Made by a program: the position numbers and the translations under genes | The notes under the pieces: model-generated | What the model saw: only the letters and a program-made list of their open reading frames with translations | Databases searched by the model: none | What the model was told of the DNA's origin: nothing | Shown here: positions 33,869-44,329 of the stretch, in pieces | How positions within the stretch are numbered: the stretch's first letter is position 1 | Layout: every line of letters begins with the position of its first letter | Assembly (NCBI GenBank): GCA_936432065.2 | Contig: OW386290.2 | Span: 50,920,843-50,984,842 of the forward strand | Length of the DNA stretch: 64,000 nt | Direction: 5' to 3' | From: Rutpela maculata | Lineage: Eukaryota; Arthropoda; Insecta; Coleoptera; Cerambycidae

Positions 33869-34154
33869 AAATTGTCAATAAAGGAATGAATGTCACCTTT
33901 TGGTGGTCTATACACTGTAAGAATTGACAAGTTAACGTTATTTATTTGGCAGAGTATGGCACATATTTCGACGTGACATTCAATTGAAAGATTTTTCACT
34001 TGTAATATTTCAGTAGCAACAGTGTCAGTGTTGGCTAAAATTATAGAACCACCATGTATGTGATTAGTTCTAGAATAATAAGCTAATACATTATAACCTT
34101 AAGATTTCCTATATCATTGGCGTTAATCCAGTGTTCAGAGACACACAGGACATA

Positions 34155-34386
34155 TTAAACCGTGTGTTTTATTTAAAAGGTTAAACGCCTATTGTCATAT
34201 CGATAATTAATTTGACTTAGCGGTTAATTAATTATTATTATCGACCCATTTGGCACTATCTTTATGTATTGGATTATTTAACCATGATTAAATAATCATT
34301 ACCGGCCCACTTGGCATTATCTTATATCTCTGATTGTGTAACACAGGAGTTAGACAATCACAAATTGACCCGTGGAGGTCATTATA
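34155..34386. repeat. Tandem hairpin repeat (copy 2)
   Basis: Identical copy of 25274-25505. The spacer words GACCCATTTGGCACTATC and GGCCCACTTGGCATTATC recur with the same spacing. Confidence 0.65.
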
Positions 34387-34390
34387 TTCT

Positions 34391-36821
34391 CTTTTGTGGT
34401 TCCTAGATATTTTTCTGCTTTTTTATGCATTTTCTAGGTGAACTACATCCTGGTGTGTGAAGCACGAGAATATACTGTGTATGAGCACATGTGGTTGGTC
34501 CAGGAATCAAGGGTGGAATTTTTTTTGGTTGAATGGTACCTAGGCTGAAACCAAGCTCAAAGCTAAATCTGTCCAGAAAGTCCACAGCTGGGATACCTCT
34601 GGAGGACGTAAGGTGAGTGTTTTTTCTTGATTATCTTTTGATTAAATTTGTAGAGATATAAAGCACTCACCGAGCGTTTGTCCAAAGATTCCTAGAATCT
34701 GAGGTTTCTGAACCGGCCAACCATTCCTTTCTTCTGTATTTCGTGAAACTTTCATTAATGAATCGATTATATCGCTATCTTTTGTCTTACCTAAATTGGT
34801 CATTAATGAAAGTGTCAGTTTTTTTATCTTATTCCAGTTAGCTGCTGATAAATAAATAAATATCTTTTAATTATCTAATATTTTTACCTGTCTATCTGTC
34901 CACACCAAGTTTAAATATATTTATCTAAGTGATTTAAGTGTCACGAAAATGCACAAGTTCCATTACCTCACCTGTTATAAATTTTGTCAGATTTCTTAGA
35001 GTAAAATCTGAGAAAATATCGTAATTTTTGAACAAACCACCAGTCATTTTTATCTTTTTGGATGTTTTTGTCTTAATAAAAATCACGTAATTTTTATCTT
35101 TTTGCCTAATTTTGTATCTTAGAGTAACGTAAAATATCTTATCGTTTTGGTAGTATTTTTGAAAGAGATTACCTTTTTTATCATTGAGTAAAGTTTCTTG
35201 GCTTTAGCTTAAAAGGCTATATTGTAAATTTTTTCCTTTTTTTCTTCTTCATGAGATTATGCTAATCACATAATATTTAATATTTAGTAAAGCCTAACTT
35301 TGTCTAATTTTTGATGGACATTTCTTCTTACCGATTTTCGTGTAAATTTCATGTTTAAATTTTTTGTCACGAAAATATTAATTTTTTTTTGTAGTTAAAA
35401 ATTGATCATACAAAAAATATGGTTTATTTTAATTTATCATTATCTAGTCATTTTGCAGAGTAAAATTTATTGTAGTTTTGGTCAAATAATTTTTTCTAAC
35501 GTAATATCTTGTTATCTTTTTTTTTATCTCTTAACTTACAATTTCTACTTAGCTTTAGTGTAGTAATAAAAATTTTGTAGTTGCTAAATTAGTTTTATCT
35601 GAATTTTGTATCTGAGTACATGGTACTTATTATCGAATTGATTTTTTTATCGTAATTTAATTTTTTCTATCTTGCCCGACTGGTTTTAATTATTTATCTT
35701 TCCCCATTTTTTATGTAAAATACCTGGACCAAGAGAAGAGGAGTGACCCAGTACACATTTACTGTTATCTTTCATATAAAAGGAATTTGGTAGTCGTGGG
35801 AAGCGGCATCGTTGCAAGTGGACAGAGCCATACTCCAAGCTAAAGGAGACTTTGAGATCTCGGTTCAACATACGTCCCTCATAATCCGAAACATCGGTAG
35901 CTTCCAGCCCCATAGTCCTGCTGCAGCCAAGTTACGTAAGATTTTTGGAAACTGTACTGTCTCACAATTTTTGGTCAGAAGCAAAATATGTAAAAAACCA
36001 GTCAAATTTGTTCAATTTTTTGAAACACTTATTTTCCTTAATTTTTGTTACCATTTCAAACTATTTTTGTGTCTCAATTGTCAATTTTTATTGTCTACAT
36101 TTTATCTTTAATTAAATTTTAATCATCTTGTAAAGAAATTGTAAATTTCTATAAATCTGTTGTAATATATTGTTCAAATTTTTATTGTGTTTTTATTCTT
36201 ACTCGTTATTATATTCAAGAATATGTTATCTTTCTCTCTCTCAGTAACGATTATCTATTTAAAAATACGCTGGCGTCCTTCAGGCCCAGTACAACTTGGA
36301 AAATTTTAAATTCACCAAAAAAAAAAATATAACCCACAGACCTGCACTGAGCTAGCAGCATTAGAGCTAGCTAGCTAGCATTAGATTTATGACTGGTCAA
36401 GTGTTGGCAACTTTTGCCAATACCTATAAAGTGAATACAAAGTACTGTTTAACATAAATATTGTTTAAATGTTGGTTGTGGCGTTTTCTTAATTCTTCTG
36501 TATTTCTTGTTGGGATCTTCTGCCACATGTATTTTCTTCTAAACAATGTCGTGAAATCTACAAAATAATACAATTTCTAGTATTTTACTGGAAAATAACC
36601 TTTGCGCCTGTGACTTTTACGTCAAAGGAGCAGTTAGAGGGCGTTTTTTTTTGACAAATAATGAATAAGAACAGAAATATAAAAATAAAGTATTTTGCTA
36701 ACGTTACGGAAGCCGAATCTGTTTCCTTTCTCAAAGCTTACTATGAAACAGTTTGTGTGCTCTACTACATTGACATATTAACTTATGCCTATATAGTACG
36801 TCGGATGGCGGGCTCTAGCGT
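34391..36821. other. T-rich unassigned region (copy 2)
   Basis: Second copy of 25510-27940. Nothing further is recognised. Confidence 0.35.
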
Positions 36822-36822
36822 T

Positions 36823-37386
36823 CACTAACCCAATACCGAGGTATAACCAAACAAAACCTATTTCATTTTATTCAGCAGGTTTTTTTACATAGGAAATCAC
36901 TTTTGACGACACTCTCCATTGGTCGAGACTGAAGTTACAAGAAAAAAACAAAAAAAATGAAAATAACAAAATTCAAATTCAACAACGAATAACTTTCAAA
37001 CGAAAAAAGATAGAATTATATATTTTTTTTAGTTTTATAGTATAAACGATTCTCTTTAATTTGATGTATAATTTATTACAAAAATAATAACTTTAACACT
37101 AGAAAATTGACGTTAATTTAGATGGTATACAAATTGTCAATTTTTTTAAAAGCTCTAACTCGTTGTAACTCGCTTATGTATTGAGCTATTCGAATGTTCT
37201 TTTCACCAAAAACTGCCAAATTTCATAAACTTCATTTTGTCTCAATTAATGCTGGGTCTAGCTCTGTAAATAAAAGCAGTACAGCCTTTTAAACACAACG
37301 AAGCGCACTACGGCGACGGAGTTGAAAGGCTTTTTTCCCTCTCGTTCCCGCGTTCGCCATAAAGCGCGCAATGATACACCCAGCGG
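36823..37386. mobile_element. Left long terminal inverted repeat of the LINE-interrupted DNA transposon (copy 2)
   Basis: This is the copy in ancestral context. It is paired in inverted orientation with 43205-43763. LINE-B and two pieces of a minus-strand protein lie between the two ends. Confidence 0.7.
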
Positions 37387-37463
37387 CCGTAACAAAAGTT
37401 TTAGAATAATATTCCTTTATTGTAAGATGATAAAACTAACAAATCAAATTGAATAATACAATA

Positions 37464-37727
37464 TTAGTTGTAATAATCCGGTATTATTGTGTCGTGCAAT
37501 GTGGGTGGTGCATTATTAAATGGAAAATAATAGGTATCAGACAGAGATAACTGATTTTCAGATATATCATTGTTAAACTCATGCCAGCTAGTAAAGTTTT
37601 TACTTTGCTTTGTATATTTTAATATTTTCCATAAAGGGTCAGAGGTAACCACATAATCAAAACAGTTATTTGGCATGCTTTCACTAACTCGTAGAGGATC
37701 TGAACGATTAGTTGGATTTTTGTACAT
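37464..37727 (-). pseudogene. C-terminal fragment of an unrecognised transposon protein (copy 2)
   Basis: Identical to 28583-28846. The sequence upstream of it on the minus strand (37730-38020) is broken by stops but contains further protein-like stretches, such as KKDRPIYTRISIQ and the piece before the LINE-B tail. Confidence 0.4.
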
Positions 37728-38495
37728 CTATATTTTTGTTTTCATGTAAACTGGAAGGGTTAAAATCAGTTAAAATTTATTGGATAGATATTCTTGTGTA
37801 AATAGGCCGATCTTTTTTTAAATAATACCATTCCAAGCACTAATGGGAGTGGGATTTTTACCATCTAGCCTGTCTTAGTTTTGATCAAAATTGTCGATGT
37901 CGATGAATGTAATTGTTTTCTTCAGAACTTACTGGAGGAACTCCAGGTGAAAAAAAATGTCGTAGTTTTTACTAATACGTGACTAGCTAAAGATGTTAAA
38001 TATCCGTATTTCATCGTAGGAATAAAGAAAGAAAGAAAGAAAGAAAGATTTATTGGTGCTAAAAAAACAGAGATTACACAAGTCAAGAAAAGTTTACAGT
38101 ACACATTACTTAATGCAACGAATCACACTACTTGTAAAACAAATTAATTATGACTAGATCATAAATATTTATCAAAATTATAAAAATTGTATTAAAACCT
38201 ATCTTATGATGAAAAAGTCTGATGTATGTATAAAATTGCTATTCTACAATTTTGGAATAAAAATTATGTAATTAAAATTGACTAATCGGAAGATCCACTT
38301 TTACAACAAATATGACAATAATTAACTTAGTTATACATATAAGATCACAACAAACACGATATGCTGTAGATACATATTAATACTTTAAATGGTTACAAAT
38401 AATTGCCAACAAATAAAATCCTTGTTTTCAATCCTTTAAGTGTATATCTTTAATTGACAAAGGGAAATTAAAAAACAAACATGTGCATGTATGTG

Positions 38496-41309
38496 CTAAG
38501 GTACCAGATTTACCATATCTGTAAAATCATTATTACAAAAATCTTCCATAGAGTAAAAACACTTAGATATAAGATATTTTTTTACTACATTTTTAAAACT
38601 TTTAGAAGGCAACAGTTTCACGGGGGATGGTAGCAGGTTAAACAACTTAGGACCAAAGTAAGATATTCCCGATTTAGATTTGTTTATTCTGTGAAAGTCG
38701 ATATAAATGTTTGTCTTATGTCTTGTGTCATACGAGTGAATTTCATCATGGGTAACATAACTTGGTAGATTATCTCTAACGAACATGAGGCACTGTAAGA
38801 TATATAGTGAGGGTACTGTGAGAATTTTAAGTTCAATATACGCTGGTGTACAATCTTCCCTATACTCAAGCTTGTTTATAATTCGTATTGCCTTCCTCTG
38901 TAACCCAAATACGCGTTTCATGCTTGGAGCATGGCCCCAAGCATGAATAGCATATGCTATCTTTGACTGAACAATTGCATGGTAAGTTATTAGAAGTACT
39001 TGCCTGGACACTATTGAGGACAGATTTCTAATTGCAAAGATACTAGAAGTTAACTTATTACATAATTTGTCAATGTGAATATTCCATGTCAGCTTAGGGT
39101 CTATCTGTACCCCAAGAAATTTTACTGACTCTGAGTTATTTTTTAGGTTCATATTACGTAAGCTAAAAAGCATGGTTTCTGTTTTGGTAGCATTTAAGCT
39201 TAGTCGATTTGCGACGAACCAGGCAGTGACCTCTGACTGCGTTTCCTCCATGACTAACTGGAGCGCATTACAGTTTTCGTCTCTATTTACCGCAGTTGTG
39301 TCATCAGCGAAGAGGATAAAGTCAGCTCTGGGGCCAGCATATACCAAATCGTTGATATAGATGAGGAATAGTACTGGTCCCAGTACCGACCCCTGTGGTA
39401 CTCCGAATTCTACTGTTCTCATTTGGGAGCGACTATTACCGGTTTCAACCAATTGCATGCGGTCTGTTAAGTAAGACTGTATTAATTTCAAACTCGATTC
39501 AGAAAATTTGTAATAACTAAGTTTTTTTATAAGTATACTAGAGGAAACACAGTCAAAAGCCTTGCTTAAGTCGCAAAACAAAGCCCCTGTGTGGACACCA
39601 GTCTCAAATCCAATGTTTATAACTTCAACTAATTTGTTGATTGCCATTGTGGTTGAACGTGCATTGCGAAAACCATACTGATTTGCATTAAACAAACTAT
39701 TACTTTCAAAAAAAAGACATATTCTGGATTTTAAGGCCTTTTCAAAGACTTTTGCTATAATTGGAATAATTGAAATTGGTCGGTAGTTATCTAGCAAGTT
39801 TATAGGACCTTTTTTGTGTATAGGCACAACACGGGAAATTTTAAAAACTTTTGGGAAAACAGAAAGTTTTAAACATAAATTGAGTAATTTTGTAAGAGGA
39901 ATAACAATGATATTGGCTATCCTTTTGAGTATCTTAGTGTTAAGATTATAAAAATCTTTGCTATTTTTATTTTTTAAATTGAAAATTATGTCTCTAACTT
40001 CAATGAAAGTTAACTCACCGAAATTAAAGTCAGGTTGGCCTGCTTGATGTGTTGTCTTATCATTTTTATGTAGAAATTCTTCTGCGGTAAAATCACTATT
40101 AGGGAGCTCATCAATGATATTCTTAGCAATTTCTGCAAAGAAATTGTTGAAATCATCTGGACTTATGTTAGTGTCGCTGTTTAAATTTTTTGGCTGCGAG
40201 ATCGTATTTTCTCGTACCACTTGCCAGATTGCACTAGATTTGTTAGTATGAGATTTAATGTATGTATCATTAGCATTACGTTTAGCATTTGCAATTGCAA
40301 TGTTATATTTTTTCCTGTATTTTTGCATAGTTTGTTTAAGTTCAGGCGAGTTTGTAGCTTTTACTGTTTCTTGCATAAAATGTAACGTGTCCCTCATATC
40401 CCTTAGTTCCTTCGTGAACCAGGTCACCCTGAGTGTGTCTTTTTGTTTGAATTTTTTCTCTGGAAAGGCGAGCTCTACTGCATTGCATAAGAAGGTTATA
40501 AACATTTCTGATTTCACCTCAATATTTATGTTTGGATCGTCCACAAAGTCCCAACATACGTTTTCTACAAGACTATTTAAGAAAAATAGACCCTCATCTG
40601 TTACAGGTCTACAATTAAAATTTGTGGTACTCTCAGTATTAGTACTATTGACAGGAAAATTTATTGTAATCGCCATATGGTCTGATAAATGAGTGTCAAT
40701 TACAGAAGTTTGAAAAGTACTTTCTGAGTTGATTAAGAAGTTGTCCAGGCAAGAATCCCCTCTGGTATTTGCATCTATTGTTACAGATAAACCATACGTT
40801 TTTATTAGATCAGTAAAGATGACAGTATGATTGTTATTTTTATTGTTAAAGTTTATATTAAAGTCCCCATTTATAACGACGGTGTATTGTTTGTACCGAC
40901 TGATAATATTTAAAACCTTTGTAAATGTATCGAGAAATATATTGAAATCTCCTAATGGAGATCGATATACAGTAATTATTATGAGCTTTTGCTTTTCACA
41001 TTGTACTGCACATATTTCACAGTGGATTTCAATTGACAGCCGACAAATGTCATCTCTTGTAACAAAATCTTTTGCAGATTTATGATTAACTAGAATTACC
41101 ACACCCCCATGAATATGAAGCTTCCTGCAAAAACAACTTATAACATCGTAATTATCAAATTTAATTTGAGAGATTTCATTTTCGAACATCCAGTGTTCGC
41201 TTAAACACATGACATCATATATATGGTTTTGTGCTTCAAGTTCCATCTTCTTGTTACGCAGACATTGGATATTTAGATGAAAAATAGAGAAATTTAAGAT
41301 CATATTCAA
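38496..41309 (-). CDS. LINE-B ORF2: APE endonuclease and reverse transcriptase (937 aa)
   Basis: The enzyme nicks target DNA and reverse-transcribes the element RNA from the nick. Endonuclease, about residues 1-225: FHLNIQCLRNK (10-20), CLSEHW with the catalytic Glu (35-40), HGGVVILVN (67-75), TVYRSPLGDF (113-122), GDFNINF (148-154) and the closing SDHMAI (209-214). Linker about 226-480. RT, about 490-700: VVPIHKKG, NYRPISIIP (508-516), LFCDLSKAFD (577-586, first catalytic Asp), FGVPQGSVLGPVLFLIYIND (635-654) and LFADDT (666-671, catalytic Asp pair). The C-terminal part has FLGVQIDPKLTW and SGISYFGPKLFNLLP. No stop or frameshift interrupts it, and all key residues seen are present. The true start may lie slightly upstream of this Met. 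It is therefore a young copy, though not necessarily active. Confidence 0.92.
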   Translation of the reverse strand: MNMILNFSIFHLNIQCLRNKKMELEAQNHIYDVMCLSEHWMFENEISQIKFDNYDVISCFCRKLHIHGGVVILVNHKSAKDFVTRDDICRLSIEIHCEICAVQCEKQKLIIITVYRSPLGDFNIFLDTFTKVLNIISRYKQYTVVINGDFNINFNNKNNNHTVIFTDLIKTYGLSVTIDANTRGDSCLDNFLINSESTFQTSVIDTHLSDHMAITINFPVNSTNTESTTNFNCRPVTDEGLFFLNSLVENVCWDFVDDPNINIEVKSEMFITFLCNAVELAFPEKKFKQKDTLRVTWFTKELRDMRDTLHFMQETVKATNSPELKQTMQKYRKKYNIAIANAKRNANDTYIKSHTNKSSAIWQVVRENTISQPKNLNSDTNISPDDFNNFFAEIAKNIIDELPNSDFTAEEFLHKNDKTTHQAGQPDFNFGELTFIEVRDIIFNLKNKNSKDFYNLNTKILKRIANIIVIPLTKLLNLCLKLSVFPKVFKISRVVPIHKKGPINLLDNYRPISIIPIIAKVFEKALKSRICLFFESNSLFNANQYGFRNARSTTMAINKLVEVINIGFETGVHTGALFCDLSKAFDCVSSSILIKKLSYYKFSESSLKLIQSYLTDRMQLVETGNSRSQMRTVEFGVPQGSVLGPVLFLIYINDLVYAGPRADFILFADDTTAVNRDENCNALQLVMEETQSEVTAWFVANRLSLNATKTETMLFSLRNMNLKNNSESVKFLGVQIDPKLTWNIHIDKLCNKLTSSIFAIRNLSSIVSRQVLLITYHAIVQSKIAYAIHAWGHAPSMKRVFGLQRKAIRIINKLEYREDCTPAYIELKILTVPSLYILQCLMFVRDNLPSYVTHDEIHSYDTRHKTNIYIDFHRINKSKSGISYFGPKLFNLLPSPVKLLPSKSFKNVVKKYLISKCFYSMEDFCNNDFTDMVNLVP

Positions 41310-41425
41310 TTCGTTAGTGCTGTTTCCTATAGATTGAGCATTCTGATGGATTACACTTATTTGTTGTGTATTTGTTTCACGGCTTATTTTATTTTTGCTC
41401 TTTGTATATTTACTTGATTGTTTCT

Positions 41426-41983
41426 CTATGCTAAAAAATCTGCACCATTATCTTCTAAAAAATCTTTGTGCCTAGTGAAACTAAATCTTTTTATGCCAAT
41501 TCCCTTCGGCCAGAATTCTGGGTTATACATTTCATCCTTTCTAGATAGCGGAGCAGTAACTACAAAGCATTTTAACCTATTTGGAATCCCAGGGAGTTCT
41601 TTAGCTTCGACTGGCAGGTCCTTGTATCCTGGCTTCTTTAGTAAAAATTTTTTTATCATATCGGCATTTACATGCCTCTTTACTCGGTAGATGTAGAGCC
41701 ATACTTTCCTTTCTTCTCCCTCAAATTCTAGGTTATCCTGATTATTATTTACTGCTGCCGTTCCTATTCGTTTATTATATGATTTACGTTGATGTCTTTG
41801 AAATTCAAAACCAATATCTGTTTCTCCTTTGGGTTTCTCTTCGAATTTACTAGGTTGCCCAATGTAATCGATTTTATCCTTAGTGAGATTTATTATCTCG
41901 TTCATTTTTTTACTCTGAATAACCATAGCCAAAAGAATAAAGCATATCAATAAGTTTTTTTTTCTTCTGACGGCACGATACAC
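41426..41983 (-). pseudogene. LINE-B ORF1, C-terminal part
   Basis: 185 open residues. The useful part begins after about residue 85: RKVWLYIYRVKRHVNADMIK, then LKCFVVTAPLSRKDEMYNPE and FWPKGIGIKRFSF. This WLY-x-x-RV...EFWPxGI-x-x-RRF-like layout is, as I recall it, common at the C-terminal end of ORF1 in insect CR1-like LINEs, where ORF1 is the RNA-binding structural protein. The hydrophobic first 20 residues probably belong to flanking sequence, since the element is truncated here. It stops 116 bp before ORF2 of the same element. Confidence 0.65.
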
Positions 41984-42149
41984 ATGTAATTATATGTAAA
42001 GGATTAAAAAGTGGCCTAAGCTGATTGTTTTTTTTTTATAGTTATTAATATAAATTGCATTACTATAGAAATAACGTTTAAATCAAATTTGTCTGTGCTG
42101 ACATATTTAGTATCCACGACATAAATGTTTATAACAAATCTGAAGCTTC

Positions 42150-43110
42150 TTGTTTACATTGATGATTATTCTGATTAGTAGTCGTGTTTTTTTATAGTTT
42201 TAAAATGTCCAGCTATAGCTTCATTTAAGATACTGGCAGCACTTGTGTCTGACAACAAAAATTCGTTAGTCTTTTTAGCTTTATTATCACTTCATCACTT
42301 GAATGAACTGTTGTTGTATTTCCTTTGTGTTCCCAAAACACTTTGTTTGTTTAAATGCTTTCTAGTCTTTTTCTTATATTTCCGCTGATATAAAAATCTA
42401 ATTCTTCTTCCGTGATTTCTTCAAATATATCATTAAGGAGTGTTTTTAGAAATGTTAAAGTTAAGGATTCTTTTTTTCCAAAACAGCAAGTTCAACCTCC
42501 CTAAATAAAATGTTTAATTCATTTTTTCTTTCGGTGGTTTAGTTTGTACACATTTAATTTTTTTTTGTTAATATATTTTGCATAACAAATTTTATGATAA
42601 ATTCCGTCATCCCCAAATAAATCTGAATAAAAGTAAAACCTGCCTTTTATTTCTATATCACAATTCGTCACTGCAGCTTTAATATATATTTTTTTCTAGT
42701 TTTCGCCCTCGTTCCTGTACAAATTCCTACTTAAAAATGTTTTTAATTTATTCTTAATTTTTCTGGATTTTCCACAGATCAGACAATGCTATATTATTTT
42801 AATCTGATTTTTATCTTCATTATAACCACATGAAGGCTCACCACATTTTTAATCACGTTACTAATATCAGAGGCAATATGTATTGTCTCTACTAAAAAAG
42901 ACAAGAATAATGAAATCAGTATCGAAGAGTGTGCAAATAAGTGCCACCACTTTATTTTATAAGAATTTTAATGAAATAGAATTTTTTCTTTCATTTGCAC
43001 AATGTATAATAGACCTGATGCCAGTAACAATTGGTTTTTTACCATTAGATTTTCTCTGCTTTCAGCAGTTTCGCAAAAGAAACATGCAGTTTTTCTTCAT
43101 TGATAAAATT
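42150..43110 (-). pseudogene. Decayed cysteine-rich transposon protein, N-terminal part
   Basis: Minus strand, broken by frameshifts and stops. The pieces in order are ACFFCETAESRENL (about 43040-43090), HCLICGKSRKIK (about 42760-42795), CDIEIKGRFYFYSDLFGDDG then YHKICYAKYINKK (about 42560-42670), and a later FWEHKGNTTTVHSSDEV (about 42270-42330). C-x2-C pairs followed by an H-x3-C element suggest a zinc-binding N-terminus. It lies between LINE-B and the right TIR and is probably the start of the protein whose end is at 37464-37727. The family is not recognised. Confidence 0.45.
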
Positions 43111-43204
43111 GTATCTACAATATACATAAACTGTAATAGCCTAAATGTAAATAAAATATTATATACTTATATTAATACTTATCCAGACAATAATGAGGCC
43201 AGCA

Positions 43205-43763
43205 GCCGATACGTTTCTTGATGGGCCGAGAGAGTAGCGGGGGCGAGAGAGGAAGCCTCGTGTCTTCGTCGCCGTAGTGCGCTTCGTTGTGTTTCAGGGT
43301 CTGTAGCGCTTTTAGTTAAAAAATTAGACCTAGCATGAATCAAGACAAAATGAAGCCTATTAAATTTGGCAGTTTTTGGTGAAAGAAAAAATTGAATAGC
43401 TCACTATATAAGCGAGTTATGGCGAGTTAAGAATTTGAAAAATGTTGCTGATTTGTGTATCCTTTTGAATTTTGCCAGCTTTTTTATGTTAATTTTTTAA
43501 TTATTGCAATAAATTATACATCAAATTAAACAGCAATGTTTACTTGTCAAAACCAAACAAAAATTTTATTTTTATCTGTTTTAGTTCTAAAGTTATATTT
43601 GATTAAATCTTAAATTTCTAAATTTCTTTTTTTTTTAGTTTTTTTCTTATATCTTCGGTCTCGACCAATGGAGAGTGTCGTCAATTTTGATTTCCTATGT
43701 AAAATAACATGCTTTAATAAGTAGTGAAGGTCCCATCTGGTTATACTTCAGTATTGGGTAGGT
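43205..43763. mobile_element. Right long terminal inverted repeat of the LINE-interrupted DNA transposon
   Basis: Inverted, diverged copy of 36823-37386 (and of 27942-28505). GACCAATGGAGAGTGTCGTC (about 43661-43682) is the complement of the left-arm core. TCGCCGTAGTGCGCTTCGTT (about 43269-43288) pairs with the left inner edge. Confidence 0.7.
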
Positions 43764-43839
43764 CAAGAAAGAGAAGGCTTTTCGCGCTCTGCTCGACGGG
43801 CTAATAAAGAAATACTACATACTCACCTATAGTATAGTA

Positions 43840-44130
43840 CTCGGAGAAACCCACTGCGCATCCATTGTACTAGAGGAAACCCACTGCGCATCCATAGTGC
43901 TCGGAGAAACCCACTGCACATCCATTGTACCCGAAAAAACTCACTGCGCATCCATAGCAGTCGGGGAAACCTACTGCGCATCCATTGAACTTGAGAAAAC
44001 CCACTGCGTATCCATTGTACTCAGGAAAGCACACTGCGCATCTATAGCACTCAGGGAAACCTACTGCGCATCCATTGAACTGGAGGAAACCCACTGCCCA
44101 TTCATAGTACTCAGGGAACCCATTGCGCAT
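43840..44130. repeat. 30-bp minisatellite, nine to ten units
   Basis: CCCACTGCGCATCCAT-type cores recur at exactly 30-bp intervals (the GCGCA-like core ends at 43860, 43890, 43920 and so on to about 44130). Between the cores sits a variable A/G-rich half (CTCGGAGAAA, CTAGAGGAAA, CTCAGGGAAA). Because 30 is a multiple of three, both strands stay open: minus reads a decapeptide repeat like NGCAVGFPEC, plus reads one like KTHCASIVLE. Confidence 0.92.
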
Positions 44131-44329
44131 TGCAAGTTGACAACAATTCATTATTCTATTTTTATGTTAGAGCGAGTTAAATGAAAAAATAATTATTTTA
44201 ATCGGCAATAAAGCACATGGCCGGGTATGTGTCAAATTTCATGATTAAAAACATCCCTCTCCCTGTTCACCCGATGGCCGGCCCGATGGGACTTTGCCTC
44301 CTTGCCCTCCAGCCAGTCCGCCCCTGTGC

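Larger units (their letters stand above)
31351..34145 (-). mobile_element. LINE-A (duplication copy 2)
   Basis: Identical in every part I compared to 22470-25264, including the frameshifts, the (ATT)n tail and the palindromic insertion. The defects pre-date the duplication. Confidence 0.85.
30369..39249. repeat. Tandem duplication, unit 2 (8,881 bp)
   Basis: Direct, apparently identical copy of 21488-30368. Its right edge continues without a break into the remainder of LINE-B. This arrangement is therefore ancestral and the 30368/30369 junction is the new one. Either a very recent duplication or an assembly artefact explains the identity. Confidence 0.95.
38022..41990 (-). mobile_element. 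LINE-B: non-LTR retrotransposon with open ORF2, 5'-truncated in ORF1
   Basis: Minus-strand order: partial ORF1 (41983-41426), 116-bp spacer, ORF2 (41309-38496), about 450-bp 3' UTR, (CTTT)n tail at 38022-38048. The ORF1 piece lacks its N-terminal half, so the copy is 5'-truncated near 41990. No flanking target duplication could be matched. The architecture (APE endonuclease plus RT, no visible RNase H) and ORF1 ending suggest the CR1/Jockey group. It sits inside a long-TIR DNA transposon. Confidence 0.88.

Noticed and set aside
40258..40692. 144-codon + strand ORF
   Set aside because: Exactly antisense to the intact LINE-B ORF2.
42883..43221. 112-codon + strand ORF
   Set aside because: It is antisense to the CFFCET-containing minus-strand transposon pseudogene, which reads as more protein-like.
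43840..44130. Regular 30-bp repeats considered as a CRISPR array
   Set aside because: There is no repeat/spacer alternation with unique spacers: the whole 30 bp is a diverging minisatellite. The window is eukaryotic.
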